Of a DNA stretch of 64,000 nucleotides, positions 1 to 8,244 are shown piece after piece. Source of the stretch: Vibrio gallaecicus. GTDB lineage: Bacteria; Pseudomonadota; Gammaproteobacteria; Enterobacterales; Vibrionaceae. Numbering within the stretch: the first letter of the stretch is position 1; each line of letters begins with the position of its first letter. The translations under genes and the position numbers were made by a program. The notes beneath the pieces were generated by a model that was not told where the DNA came from, did not search any database, and saw only the letters and a program-made list of their open reading frames with translations. Location: positions 2,232,001 through 2,296,000 of the forward strand of contig NZ_AP025490.1 in NCBI RefSeq assembly GCF_024347495.1, given 5' to 3'.

Positions 1-400
1 CCATATTAACACGAAAAGCAGCGATAACTTGCTAACACAATACCCTCCTAACTTGTCACCTTCATTAGAAGTCGCATGACAATGCTTAATCCTATCAAAA
101 GTATTTTCTGATAACGAGAAAATGAGACTTGGCGTTTTTAGAGGGAATTTTTTCGCTATTAGAGCGCTATTCTTATTAGATACACAGTCTTGAGGAGGAG
201 TGCTTTGATTATCTGACGCTTGTTTAATAATTGCTTTTCTTTTGCTTGCTCTAGCGTGATATCAATGAGATTAGCGATCCTTATCTTGAAACGATTCTGG
301 TTCTCTCTACCTCAAATAGAGGGTAGATTCACCAATATCCACTTGTTTAGTTACCTCTCTTGTTGATAGCTTTAACCTTACCCATTATTCATTCTATCTT
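1..400 (-). pseudogene. Decayed reverse-strand reading frame, possible helix-turn-helix protein remnant
   Basis: Reading the minus strand from about 400 down to 1, one frame gives a helix-turn-helix-like stretch (REVTKQVDIGESTLY) and then, after three stop codons, an open run of roughly 75 residues that continues past the window start. There is no intact start-to-stop gene. The N-terminal stretch resembles DNA-binding segments of transposase or regulator proteins. It could also be chance coding in AT-rich DNA, so the call is weak. Confidence 0.25.
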
Positions 401-707
401 ATCAAATTTTCAAGACCAAACCTTCCAATTTGTATCGTAAGTCTCCTGTTCCATTTACTTATTTATCAATCATATAAAACTATATATCGACTTTTTTGTT
501 GAGTCTGCCTGCATGGCTTGAGCCCATTGATGATTACCAGATATGCTGCCTGGTGTAATTCAATGAATTAACAAAAACAGTGACTAATTGTAAGTGTAAG
601 GAAATAGTGAAAGACCATATCGCGGTCAAGGTTTAACCATAAAAATTCATGGCTTGCCGATCGCTCGGCATCAATAAATATAAATTACAAAAAATATAGG
701 AATACTC
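401..707. other. Gene-free leader of the lipoprotein gene
   Basis: No gene is visible here. The stretch is AT-rich, with TATAAAA- and TATATA-like runs around 475-490 that could be promoter elements for the following gene. A small inverted repeat, GCCGA and TCGGC, lies near 656-669 about 40 bases before the start codon. No clear terminator, RNA gene or transposon end was found. Confidence 0.3.
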
Positions 708-3332
708 ATGACAACATCTTGGCTATATCAACATAAAAAAACGCTTTTAGCACCTGCAATTACCGCTGCTCTTTTAAGTGGCTGTGGTGGCAGTGACTCA
801 GAGCCCAAATCAACAACGTTTTCCGTCACTGCAATTGATGGATACCTACATAACGCAGAAGTTTTGGTAGATACCAATCAAGACAATACCTGCGATAAAA
901 CATTGGGCATGACTAATGAGCAAGGTAAATTAGATGTTGATACCGTTTATCAAAATAAACGAATTTGCGTTACAGCAAAAGCCGGTGAAGCCATAGACTT
1001 AACGCGCGGCGTAGTTGAAAAAGAGTTTATTCTTAAAGCCCCCGCAGGATCGAAAGTCGTTACCCCTTTCACTAATCTCGTCGTTGATATATTGACCATC
1101 AATGATAGGTTAACCGCAGAAGAAGTAAAAAAGGATTTACTTGCAGCCATTCAAGATAGTGGCATAGACGTTGATGAAACAACAGCATTTGGTGATTACC
1201 TCGCCTCTGCGCAATCCTTAACGCCAGAACAGCAAGTTAAAAGTAAAAAACTCGAAATTATCGGCGAAGCATTAGTTGATGCTCAAGGTAAGTCAAACTA
1301 CGCTGCTGCAACGCAATTAAACCTCGTGAAAGCAATTGCCGAACAAATTAAAGACATTAATAAATTGGTAGATCTTCAAGATATCCAGCCTACAGTAAAA
1401 GAGGATGGCACCCTAGTGCCTGCAATTAATCATCGACCTAAATTTATTGGAAATGATTTAGAACCTTACGAAGCATCGATTGTTGATGGAGAAGAGATGC
1501 TACAAATTGATCGAAGTGTCGAACTCAAATTCACAGATTCAGATGCTAACAAGCTTACGTTTAAAATCAAATCACTAACAGGTGACCAACCTCATGTGAC
1601 GATCTCTGACGAAGGTATTATTTCGGGTATTCAACAAAATAAAGCGGGAAATTATCTTTTTCATATTTATGTCATCGATAGTAATGGCGCAAAATCTCGT
1701 CCTGTCCCATTTAAATTGACACTAATAACCTCAAATAAAGCGCCAGTCCTAAACCCTACACAAGCAGAAGAATTTATATTTGACATCAAAGCGTTAGAAT
1801 TTGTCAAAGGCATTAATTTTCCTGAGCAAGTTTTTTCACTTAACGACATATTTACCGATCCAGATGGAGATGTGATTACTTATACAGTGACTACCGCACC
1901 AAAAGCGAATGGCTTGAATGTATCAATTAACCAACAGCAACTCCAAATTAGTGGTACGCCTATTCAATCAGGTAATCTTGACATCACTATTACTGCTACG
2001 GATATCGAACACAGTAAAGGGAGTCAAATTACTATTCCACTGACGGTTAAAGACCAAGGTATCACGGTCAATCATCCGTTAGAAGGGACTGTATTTTATC
2101 AAATTCATAACAGCAGCGATTCCGGAGAGCATCCGAACTTACGCTGCCGATCGGTTAAATTTGAAAATAAGACAATTTATTTTTCATTAGAGAGCGAAAC
2201 TCCGTTTACCTGTGAAGAGCCTATAGAAAATGTTGGTACTTATACGATTGATGGCGAGACGTTGACGGCAACCACACTCGATAATGGAAATACGGTTGTT
2301 GATGATTTTACTATCCTCCATCCCATCGATGAAGGAAATGGGTACCTTGTACATGAAGAACCAAAAGGTCGAACGAATGAAAGTACGTGGGTAAGACACT
2401 TCTTTACAAATTTCAAACATGTTGATGAGCATCTCGACGCTAGTGGTGCGGCGTACCAGTACTTAGTGTGGAAGGAGAATGAATACATTTCCGGCGATGC
2501 TAGTGTTAAACTCAATGGATATCCAGGCTTAAATCAAGAACCGAGTGTATCGATTACTTTTAGTAAATCGTTAAGCTGTGAAGAGATAAACAAGATTTAT
2601 AGCAATATATATATTTCTGACGAAACTGGTTACACCGTGAAATCACAAGGTTGCAATATCAATGAGTTAAAGCAACCAACTGTAGTGTTTTCTGATTTAA
2701 CTGGTATACGAGATGGAAAAATCATTGACGGGCATTACTATGCGGTTACGACTGATTTAGCCCCTATTTACCGAGATAAAATGGAACCTCTGATGTTGCG
2801 TATTAAATATCAAGGTGTCTATAAATGTGACCAATTTGATTCAAATTTTGACGAACAAGATCAACCTGAACAGTTATCACGAATCAGTGATTTTCAAAAC
2901 GCTGTTAATATGTGTAAAAAGAGTTCTAATGCAGATCCATTCGAGAATTTAGAGTCTACCTTAAAAACATGGACTCAAGATGTCAGCGCATTTAAATTAA
3001 TTGGTCACGATGAAACGTATTCTTTTACACAAACAGAAAAAGGAAAGCATGTCACGCTTACGATCAACAATGGAGAAGGTGGTGATGAGAAAATCAATGC
3101 TAATTGGAAATATGAAGAAGGTCGCTTAGTTATATTTAATGTGCAAGGAGGAAGTGGTCAGCTCACTGAAATAATTGAAACCTTAGCGTTAACAAACGTT
3201 GCTCCAATTGACCAAAGCCTTTCAGTGTTGAGCATATTACAAGATCCAGCTTACGATGTTCTCAATTTAGGAAATCATATATCTCATGGCGCAATACAAT
3301 CTAAAATATACGTGTTTAAAGTGGAAAAATGA
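708..3332 (+). CDS. Large lipoprotein with cadherin-like repeats, function unknown
   Basis: This is an 874-residue predicted lipoprotein. The N-terminus has a positively charged start, a hydrophobic stretch and a lipobox ending in Cys26 (LLSGC), followed by GGSDSEP, so it should be lipidated and exported; whether it stays in the inner membrane or moves to the outer membrane or surface cannot be told. Residues about 240-340 and 345-450 look like two beta-sandwich Ig/cadherin-like domains, the second with the DPDGD calcium-type motif. The remainder is unfamiliar and cysteine-containing. AGGA lies eight bases before the ATG. It stands alone and is probably cargo of the adjoining transposon. No enzymatic motif was seen. 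Confidence 0.8.
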   Translation: MTTSWLYQHKKTLLAPAITAALLSGCGGSDSEPKSTTFSVTAIDGYLHNAEVLVDTNQDNTCDKTLGMTNEQGKLDVDTVYQNKRICVTAKAGEAIDLTRGVVEKEFILKAPAGSKVVTPFTNLVVDILTINDRLTAEEVKKDLLAAIQDSGIDVDETTAFGDYLASAQSLTPEQQVKSKKLEIIGEALVDAQGKSNYAAATQLNLVKAIAEQIKDINKLVDLQDIQPTVKEDGTLVPAINHRPKFIGNDLEPYEASIVDGEEMLQIDRSVELKFTDSDANKLTFKIKSLTGDQPHVTISDEGIISGIQQNKAGNYLFHIYVIDSNGAKSRPVPFKLTLITSNKAPVLNPTQAEEFIFDIKALEFVKGINFPEQVFSLNDIFTDPDGDVITYTVTTAPKANGLNVSINQQQLQISGTPIQSGNLDITITATDIEHSKGSQITIPLTVKDQGITVNHPLEGTVFYQIHNSSDSGEHPNLRCRSVKFENKTIYFSLESETPFTCEEPIENVGTYTIDGETLTATTLDNGNTVVDDFTILHPIDEGNGYLVHEEPKGRTNESTWVRHFFTNFKHVDEHLDASGAAYQYLVWKENEYISGDASVKLNGYPGLNQEPSVSITFSKSLSCEEINKIYSNIYISDETGYTVKSQGCNINELKQPTVVFSDLTGIRDGKIIDGHYYAVTTDLAPIYRDKMEPLMLRIKYQGVYKCDQFDSNFDEQDQPEQLSRISDFQNAVNMCKKSSNADPFENLESTLKTWTQDVSAFKLIGHDETYSFTQTEKGKHVTLTINNGEGGDEKINANWKYEEGRLVIFNVQGGSGQLTEIIETLALTNVAPIDQSLSVLSILQDPAYDVLNLGNHISHGAIQSKIYVFKVEK

Positions 3333-4041
3333 GCTATTTACTGAGTAATTAAACGGTCACTTTAGCTGCTACCGGCGTTTAGCTTTTAAATCCGCTTGAT
3401 CTCGAGTGAGTTTTTGCATTTTAATTTCCTTTTCGGCTATTCAGTGTCGAGATTGGGTTTCAGGTAAAGCCCTTTGTGTTGCGCCACTGAGGGTTTTCTT
3501 GCTTCTGCCGCAAAGTTTACGATTTAAAGTGATATGCGGAATTTTCGATACTATATCTAATCCATATTTTGCTAATTTAGCAAAACCACTGGTACATATT
3601 TGTCCAAAACCTTATGGCATGAATTCTTACACGTGGTACTTTCTAGCTCGAAAGTACCCCATTATTGGTTTCGCCAAGAAGCCTACGTTATCGGTCGAGT
3701 GAATTTTGACCAAATATAAATAATCTGCCCCCCAAAACGCACAAAGTACGAAAAATGGGGGTCATTGTGCTGTTCTTGACTAAAATGAACACGCTGACTT
3801 TTGCCCTGTAAATCGTTATAAACTTTTAAGACGGCATGGAATCATATTGGTTGATTAAGCGTCTAAAATCTTCGCTAAGAGCGTTTGACGTGCTTTAAGA
3901 GCTCTTCTGATAGCAAAGTCACGGATTTTACATATTTACGAGTAATGACTAACGATTTGTTAGAGGCTTGATACCATTTTTCTCTTTGGCTGATGTCCAG
4001 TTTAACTGGTGAAGGTCACTCACTCTATACTTAGGATTTTT
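3333..4041. other. Non-coding accessory stretch with decayed fragments and a hairpin
   Basis: No convincing gene is present. The minus strand carries short coding-like scraps: about 3360-3420 encodes a 16-residue open run after a plausible ribosome site, and about 3720-3990 gives interrupted frames with several stops, as expected of a decayed gene. A perfect 8-bp hairpin, GGTACTTT and AAAGTACC, occupies 3635-3642 and 3651-3658. A plus-strand open frame of 98 codons (3406-3702) has no ribosome site and unnatural composition and is not called as a gene. Confidence 0.4.
3567..3612 (+). repeat. Dispersed direct repeat, copy A
   Basis: About 45 bases that align imperfectly with 4751-4796: shared blocks are TTGCTAATTTAG, CACTGG and TTTGTCCAAA in the same order and spacing. 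The two copies bracket the repeat-protein gene at 4042-4617. The origin is unknown; they do not look like integron attC sites or known insertion-sequence ends. Confidence 0.4.
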
Positions 4042-4617
4042 ATGAAAAATATTTTTTTGGTGTTCTTGTGCTTAATAGTGTCTTTTAACTGTTTTTCTGA
4101 GGTAAAAACAGAGCATTACGACAGTGGTGCTCTTATGAGAGAAATTAACCACAAGAACGGTAAGCAAGAAGGCATTACTAAGCTGTACTACGAGAGTGGT
4201 GCTCTTAAGGTTGAAGCTAATTTCAAGAACGGCAAGCAAGAAGGCATTACTAAGATGTACAACGAGAGTGGTGCTCTTAAGGATGAATATAACTACAAGG
4301 ACGGCAAGCTAGAAGGCATTACTAAGATTTACTACGAGAGTGGGGCTCTTTATAGTGAGATTAACTATAAGAACGGCAAGCAAGAAGGCATTACTAAGAT
4401 GTACAACGAGAGTGGTGCTCTTTATAGTGAGATGTACTACAAGAACGACCAGCTAGAAGGCACTACTAAGAAGTATTACGAGAGTGGGGCTATTAAGAGT
4501 GAGATTAACTACAAGAACGGCACACTTCACGGAGCTTTTAAGGTGTATTCACCTGATGGGATATTAACCAGCCGATCAAATTTTATAGATGGCAAAGGGG
4601 TTATAGGTGGGCAGTAA
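4042..4617 (+). CDS. Secreted MORN/YwqK-type repeat protein
   Basis: A 191-residue protein made almost wholly of 23-residue repeats of the form Y-ESGAL-x-E-x-x-KNGK-x-EG-x-TK, the pattern of MORN_2/YwqK-family proteins, some of which are antitoxins or immunity-like proteins. Six full units run from codon 26 (4117-4530), followed by a diverged seventh. The ATG at 4042 is chosen over the in-frame ATG at 4009 because it gives a clean signal peptide (MKNIFLVFLCLIVSFNCFS). The repeats are nearly identical at DNA level, so the copy number may vary between strains. No toxin gene is visible beside it. It is likely transposon cargo. The family call is firm; the function is not. Confidence 0.75.
   Translation: MKNIFLVFLCLIVSFNCFSEVKTEHYDSGALMREINHKNGKQEGITKLYYESGALKVEANFKNGKQEGITKMYNESGALKDEYNYKDGKLEGITKIYYESGALYSEINYKNGKQEGITKMYNESGALYSEMYYKNDQLEGTTKKYYESGAIKSEINYKNGTLHGAFKVYSPDGILTSRSNFIDGKGVIGGQ
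4117..4530 (+). repeat. Six tandem 69-bp coding repeats
   Basis: Six consecutive 69-bp units encode the 23-residue repeats of the YwqK-type protein. Units share long identical blocks such as GAGAGTGG, CAAGAACGGCAAGC and GAAGGCATTACTAAG. Such near-identical coding repeats can expand or contract by slippage or recombination. Confidence 0.85.
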
Positions 4618-4750
4618 AGATAGGTGGTCGATTTACCGTAACGTCGCTTAATACACACCTAAACATAAACCAATTTTTTTGCTAGTACGATTATACTCAT
4701 CGCATTAGCTCTTCATAACTATTAGCTTTACCATACTTTTAGTTATCCAT

Positions 4751-4796
4751 GAATTGCTAATTTAGGGAAGTCACTGGCAAACTTTTGTCCAAATAC
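4751..4796 (+). repeat. Dispersed direct repeat, copy B
   Basis: Partner of the element at 3567-3612, sharing TTGCTAATTTAG, CACTGG and TTTGTCCAAA. It lies just downstream of the helicase gene's stop codon, in the gap between that gene and the convergent repeat-protein gene. Nothing else is recognisable between 4618 and 4829. Confidence 0.4.
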
Positions 4797-4829
4797 GAGT
4801 TTCAAAGTCGTACTTGGACCGTAAACGAA

Positions 4830-6209
4830 TCAGTTCAAAAATGCCGATAAAATCCTTTGTCTAAAGTTTCCAAAGTAAAGATCTTCATTCAGTAAAGAAG
4901 GTAGCTCTACAGTAGAGCCCCTTCTATTTTCCCAAACGATCTCATTCTCTACATCGATAGGGATCAACCCGTTCCGCTCACTCCGCTGGCACTCTGACTT
5001 TGAAGCGGGTTTCTCGTAAACTGCGAAATTGGTATCATGCTTAACCAATATGCAATCTTCTGGAATATCCTGCTCAATTCTTTCAGCAAATCCAATCAAA
5101 CTTTCTTCGGCAAAGGTATACAACCACGCTTCTTGGTTGGGTGAATCATTGATTCTTAAAATTCGCCCAAGTACTTGCCTGAAGTACAGTTCCGTTTTTA
5201 CCGAACTCATATGGCAGCAAACCTGCAGCCTTGGAATATCCGTTCCTTCACTTATCATCCCAACACTGACTATCCACTGAACATTCGAATGACGAAACGA
5301 CTCAATTTCATTTAACGGATTATCATGGTGATAAGTCACTATGCACGCTGATTGATTAAAGTGTTCAGCAAGTCGCTTTTGAATGTCTTTAGCGTGCTTG
5401 ATAGAAGATGCGACCACTAAGCCTCCAGCTCTTGGGGACTCTTGCCTTATCTGCGCTAGCTTTTGGCAACCACTATTCAATATGTAATTCATAGCGTCTT
5501 CGTTATGAATTACACTTTGATAAGAGACATCGGATTGTTTAAGGCAATCAAGAATTGAAGCGAAGTGTTGATTGTCACTGCCAGCCTTAACGCTCAAATG
5601 TTCATTATCTATTAAAACGATTTTAGGGCGGCGGCATACTTCGTCTTCAACAGCCTGTTGCAAGCCGTATTGGTAATCGCAAACAACCTTACCATCAGGG
5701 TCTGAATACTCAGCCATGACAATCGGTAGTCGATCAGAACGCCAAGGGGTGCCCGACAGCGCCAGAGTATAACGAGCAAAGCCTTGGATCTTAGAGACAA
5801 TTTCTAGCCCCCATGAGTTTGACCGCCCCTCATCATCAAACGAACAATGGTGGATCTCATCAAATACGACTAAAACTCGATATTTACTGACGGTGTTCCA
5901 AAAGCTTTCATCCAAAAAACGGATTGATTGGTAGGTGTAAGATCCTCCAAGAGAACCCAAACCTCCATTAAAGGAACATTCGAGCTTCCATGAAAAGGTC
6001 TTTTGCATCCCTTCAGCAACAGTCAGAGAGGGCGAGAAGCACAGCACTAAGTCAATCATGCCTTGTTTAAATAACCGACTCGCGACCTCGGCGGCCATAA
6101 CGGTTTTACCAGCTCCAGGGGTCGCTTGGCAGAAGAAGTGTGAATGCTTGTTTGAAGTGAGTTTCTCGATAGCTTGAGATGCGCACTCGGCTTGCCATGC
6201 TCTTAACAT
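4830..6209 (-). CDS. SF2 DEAD/DEAH-type helicase
   Basis: A 459-residue superfamily 2 helicase. Visible motifs in order: Walker A ATPGAGKT (residues 29-36), DEIHH (motif II), SGTP with a following W (motif III), a second RecA-like domain with VVASSIKHA (motif IV region), SEGTDIP (motif V) and RQVLGRILR (motif VI). It resembles stand-alone COG1061-type DNA helicases of mobile islands; there is no attached nuclease domain. Its ATG overlaps the stop of the upstream 181-residue gene (ATGTTAA), which implies translational coupling, so the two proteins probably work together. It occupies the place where tniQ/tnsD is expected after tnsC. Possible roles are phage defence cargo or a transposition accessory; neither is shown by the sequence. 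Confidence 0.85.
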   Translation of the reverse strand: MLRAWQAECASQAIEKLTSNKHSHFFCQATPGAGKTVMAAEVASRLFKQGMIDLVLCFSPSLTVAEGMQKTFSWKLECSFNGGLGSLGGSYTYQSIRFLDESFWNTVSKYRVLVVFDEIHHCSFDDEGRSNSWGLEIVSKIQGFARYTLALSGTPWRSDRLPIVMAEYSDPDGKVVCDYQYGLQQAVEDEVCRRPKIVLIDNEHLSVKAGSDNQHFASILDCLKQSDVSYQSVIHNEDAMNYILNSGCQKLAQIRQESPRAGGLVVASSIKHAKDIQKRLAEHFNQSACIVTYHHDNPLNEIESFRHSNVQWIVSVGMISEGTDIPRLQVCCHMSSVKTELYFRQVLGRILRINDSPNQEAWLYTFAEESLIGFAERIEQDIPEDCILVKHDTNFAVYEKPASKSECQRSERNGLIPIDVENEIVWENRRGSTVELPSLLNEDLYFGNFRQRILSAFLN

Positions 6210-6748
6210 TGATGAGCCTTACTTTGCGTGACTTGCATCCAGTTGGTTAGTGCATTAATTCTGCCTAATAGCTTAGCTGAGCGTTCTCTTGCTGCATTGA
6301 ATAGCGGCTGCATATCTTGCTTGTTGTTTGGGAAACGCGTTAACAACGATTGGTATTCCTCAATCTCACCTAAAGTAATCGCCAGCTCACCTTCATGCTG
6401 CTTCTTCTCTTGCTCTAATGCATTTAGAGAGCACTCTGGAGTTTGAACAGCTATTGAATCGACCTTAGCTTTCCTATTTCGAGCCGATCTAGGCTCAATT
6501 GTGAGCGCTTTGAATTCGTTAGTTTGATGGTAGCGTTTGTCTCTGCGAGTCCCAATAACAGAAAGCCAACCTTTCTCCTCAAGTGATAGAAGTTGCTTAT
6601 AAACATACTTTCGAGCGTCGTCCTTACTCGGGAAGGTCGCACAACTGGTCAGCAAAGCATCCCTAGCTTCTGTGACGGAGAAATTATCCATCCCTTTTTC
6701 AATCAATAGGTTAAACATGTGAGGGTTAATTCTGGTTACTTTCTTCAT
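6203..6748 (-). CDS. Small protein with winged-helix-like N-terminus, partner of helicase
   Basis: A 181-residue protein that I do not recognise. Residues about 20-75 look like a winged-helix DNA-binding fold: a helix-rich run beginning NFSVTEARDALL, then a YVYKQLLSLEEKGWLSVIG helix-wing pattern typical of HTH domains that read 'ends in a recognition helix plus wing'. The C-terminal third (about 105-175) is a charged, probably coiled-coil helix pair. It is the first gene of a two-gene operon with the helicase and overlaps it by seven bases. Its start lies about 20 bases from a pair of palindromic operators shared with the divergent XRE gene, so it is very likely repressed by that regulator. 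Its function is unknown. Confidence 0.7.
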   Translation of the reverse strand: MKKVTRINPHMFNLLIEKGMDNFSVTEARDALLTSCATFPSKDDARKYVYKQLLSLEEKGWLSVIGTRRDKRYHQTNEFKALTIEPRSARNRKAKVDSIAVQTPECSLNALEQEKKQHEGELAITLGEIEEYQSLLTRFPNNKQDMQPLFNAARERSAKLLGRINALTNWMQVTQSKAHQC

Positions 6749-6769
6749 GTGACTCTTACAGGCAATAAA

Positions 6770-6788
6770 AACTTAGGATTGCTAAGTA
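6770..6788. promoter_or_regulatory. Operator 1 for the XRE regulator (predicted)
   Basis: Inverted repeat ACTTAG-N5-CTAAGT (6771-6776 and 6782-6787) in the gap between the divergent XRE gene and the helicase operon. The same half-sites with the same 5-bp spacer recur at 6804-6822, about three helical turns away. This is what autoregulated XRE repressors usually bind; binding itself is inference. Confidence 0.7.
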
Positions 6789-6803
6789 TACAAAAATCAG
6801 TAA

Positions 6804-6822
6804 AACTTAGACAATCTAAGTT
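6804..6822. promoter_or_regulatory. Operator 2 for the XRE regulator (predicted)
   Basis: Inverted repeat AACTTAG-N5-CTAAGTT, a 7-bp-arm version of operator 1, about 28 bases before the GTG start of the XRE gene. Centre-to-centre distance to operator 1 is 34 bp, so two dimers would sit on the same face of the helix and could control both divergent promoters. Confidence 0.7.
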
Positions 6823-6849
6823 ATCTAAAGGTTGAAAAGAAATGTGTAA

Positions 6850-7155
6850 GTGCAAAAAGACAACCCCATCCCAGCGAGGCTCAAAGCTGCGCGTAAAAAA
6901 GCCAAGATCACCCAAAAAGATTTAGGGGTGAAAATTGGTATGGAGCAGAGTTCTGCTAGCGGTCGTATGAATCATTACGAGAAAGGCAGGCATGTACCTG
7001 ATATTGGTACGCTTGAGCGCATGGCTGAAGAGTTAGACGTGCCGCTAAACTACTTTTTCTGTAGGAGCGAATTAAGCGCTGAGTTAGCGTGCGCCATTGA
7101 TAAGATGAGTGATGAAGAGAAGGTGGCGTTGCTGGAAAAACTAGCGTCTCAATGA
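6850..7155 (+). CDS. XRE-family transcriptional regulator
   Basis: A 101-residue cytoplasmic HTH_3 repressor-like protein. The helix-turn-helix spans about residues 8-65 (RLKAARKKAKITQKDLGVKI, then the recognition helix and NHYEKGRHVPD), with a short C-terminal helix probably for dimerisation. The start is GTG at 6850; an ATG at 6843 is out of frame. It is divergent from the 181-residue/helicase operon across two matching palindromes and convergent with tnsC, whose stop is 23 bases away. XRE regulators are known to control expression in CRISPR-associated Tn7-like elements; here the direct target appears to be the helicase pair and itself. Confidence 0.88.
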   Translation: MQKDNPIPARLKAARKKAKITQKDLGVKIGMEQSSASGRMNHYEKGRHVPDIGTLERMAEELDVPLNYFFCRSELSAELACAIDKMSDEEKVALLEKLASQ

Positions 7156-7177
7156 TTTGGTTATCAACATCGCAGCT

Positions 7178-8242
7178 TTATACTTTTAGGCTACTTGTAC
7201 TTAACAACGTACTCAGCGGTAATGCATCTGTAAATCGGGGGGCGAGAATCCTATCCTCTGCTGTAATCGCTCTCGTATTGTACGCTGAACCTTTATCTAT
7301 TTGCTCTAACATCACCTGTTCTAATGAACATTCAAATGGGTTCTCCAAATAGGGGAATTTCAGTATGAATGTCCTAGATAGTACTTCTTTGTTCAACGTA
7401 CTTTTGTTCTCTTTAAAGCTCATTATCATGGCATCTTTCAAAAAGTGCTTGAGCCTTCGACACTCTCCACGACACATTGAAAATAAGGGATATAGAATTT
7501 CATTCTTAGTCAGTATTGGTGTTTGCTCGTAGCCCATTCTAGAGGCTAGTCCAGCCACAAATCTAGCAAAGTGTTTCTTTTGTTTAGCATCAATACTGTA
7601 TTGAGTGTTGGTATTTTTCGCGTCACTTTCAACCTGAAGCAATTTAAAATAATTGATTTCTCTGCGCCAACTCAATCGAGAGTTCCACTGCGGCTCCTTC
7701 GCGATAACATCAGCATAAGGCATTCCAACCAATACAAAGGATACACCGGCTTCCTCACTGATATATTTAAATGTATTAGCGATGGTTTGTCTTTCATCCG
7801 CAGTCGAAAACTCCACAAGCTCTTGAATCTCATTAACAATAATGAGCTCGACAGATTTACGTTTTAACTGAGTTACCACTCCTTCAGCAAGTGCAATTTC
7901 ATTCCTCTTTCGTACTGAACGTCCTCCTGATTTTGAGTCCAGATCAACGAGAAATTGAGTCAAAGTATTTTGTTCATTTACTCGACTAGGAATTCGGGTA
8001 CTTAGGACTGTTTGCTTGGACCAACTCGTTCCTGTATTGAAGCGTGAAAGGTAGTTATTGATCAAAGCGGTTTTTCCACTTCCCGATTCGCCTGTTAATA
8101 GGAATGACTCAGGTTCACCGCCTAGTAATTGATTAAAGCGAAGTTGGTCAAATATCGAATAGATCTCCGTAATTTCGGGGTACTCAATAAAACAATTATC
8201 GTAGGCTTTCAACTGTTCACACTGCATGGAAGTAACATTCAC
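7178..8242 (-). CDS. tnsC: Tn7-like transposition regulator TnsC (AAA+ ATPase)
   Basis: A 354-residue AAA+ ATPase of the TnsC/TniB family, which in Tn7-like elements polymerises on DNA and links the target-selection protein to the TnsAB transposase. Walker A GESGSGKT is at residues 51-58. The Walker B strand reads LIIVNEIQEL, with Asn137 where Asp is usual and Glu138 kept. A sensor-type strand FVLVGMP and an arginine-rich lid follow. It starts with GTG two bases after the tnsB stop, so it is co-transcribed with tnsA and tnsB. Length fits short TnsC proteins. The normal partner, TniQ/TnsD, is not found next to it. Confidence 0.88.
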   Translation of the reverse strand: MNVTSMQCEQLKAYDNCFIEYPEITEIYSIFDQLRFNQLLGGEPESFLLTGESGSGKTALINNYLSRFNTGTSWSKQTVLSTRIPSRVNEQNTLTQFLVDLDSKSGGRSVRKRNEIALAEGVVTQLKRKSVELIIVNEIQELVEFSTADERQTIANTFKYISEEAGVSFVLVGMPYADVIAKEPQWNSRLSWRREINYFKLLQVESDAKNTNTQYSIDAKQKKHFARFVAGLASRMGYEQTPILTKNEILYPLFSMCRGECRRLKHFLKDAMIMSFKENKSTLNKEVLSRTFILKFPYLENPFECSLEQVMLEQIDKGSAYNTRAITAEDRILAPRFTDALPLSTLLSTSSLKV

Positions 8243-8244
8243 GA

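Noticed and set aside
3406..3702. A 98-codon plus-strand open frame
   Set aside because: It has no ribosome site, unusual composition and an internal hairpin, and it overlaps decayed minus-strand coding scraps.
4754..4766. TGCTAATTTAG at 3570 and 4754, considered as a transposon end repeat matching TGCTAACTTAG
   Set aside because: Only about ten bases match, the spacing is wrong, and the orientation equals the right end rather than its inverse, so it is not the left end.
4618..7177. Search for type I-F CRISPR repeats or an atypical guide against ffs
   Set aside because: No 28-bp repeat pairs beginning GTGAACTGCC or similar were found in the element within this window.
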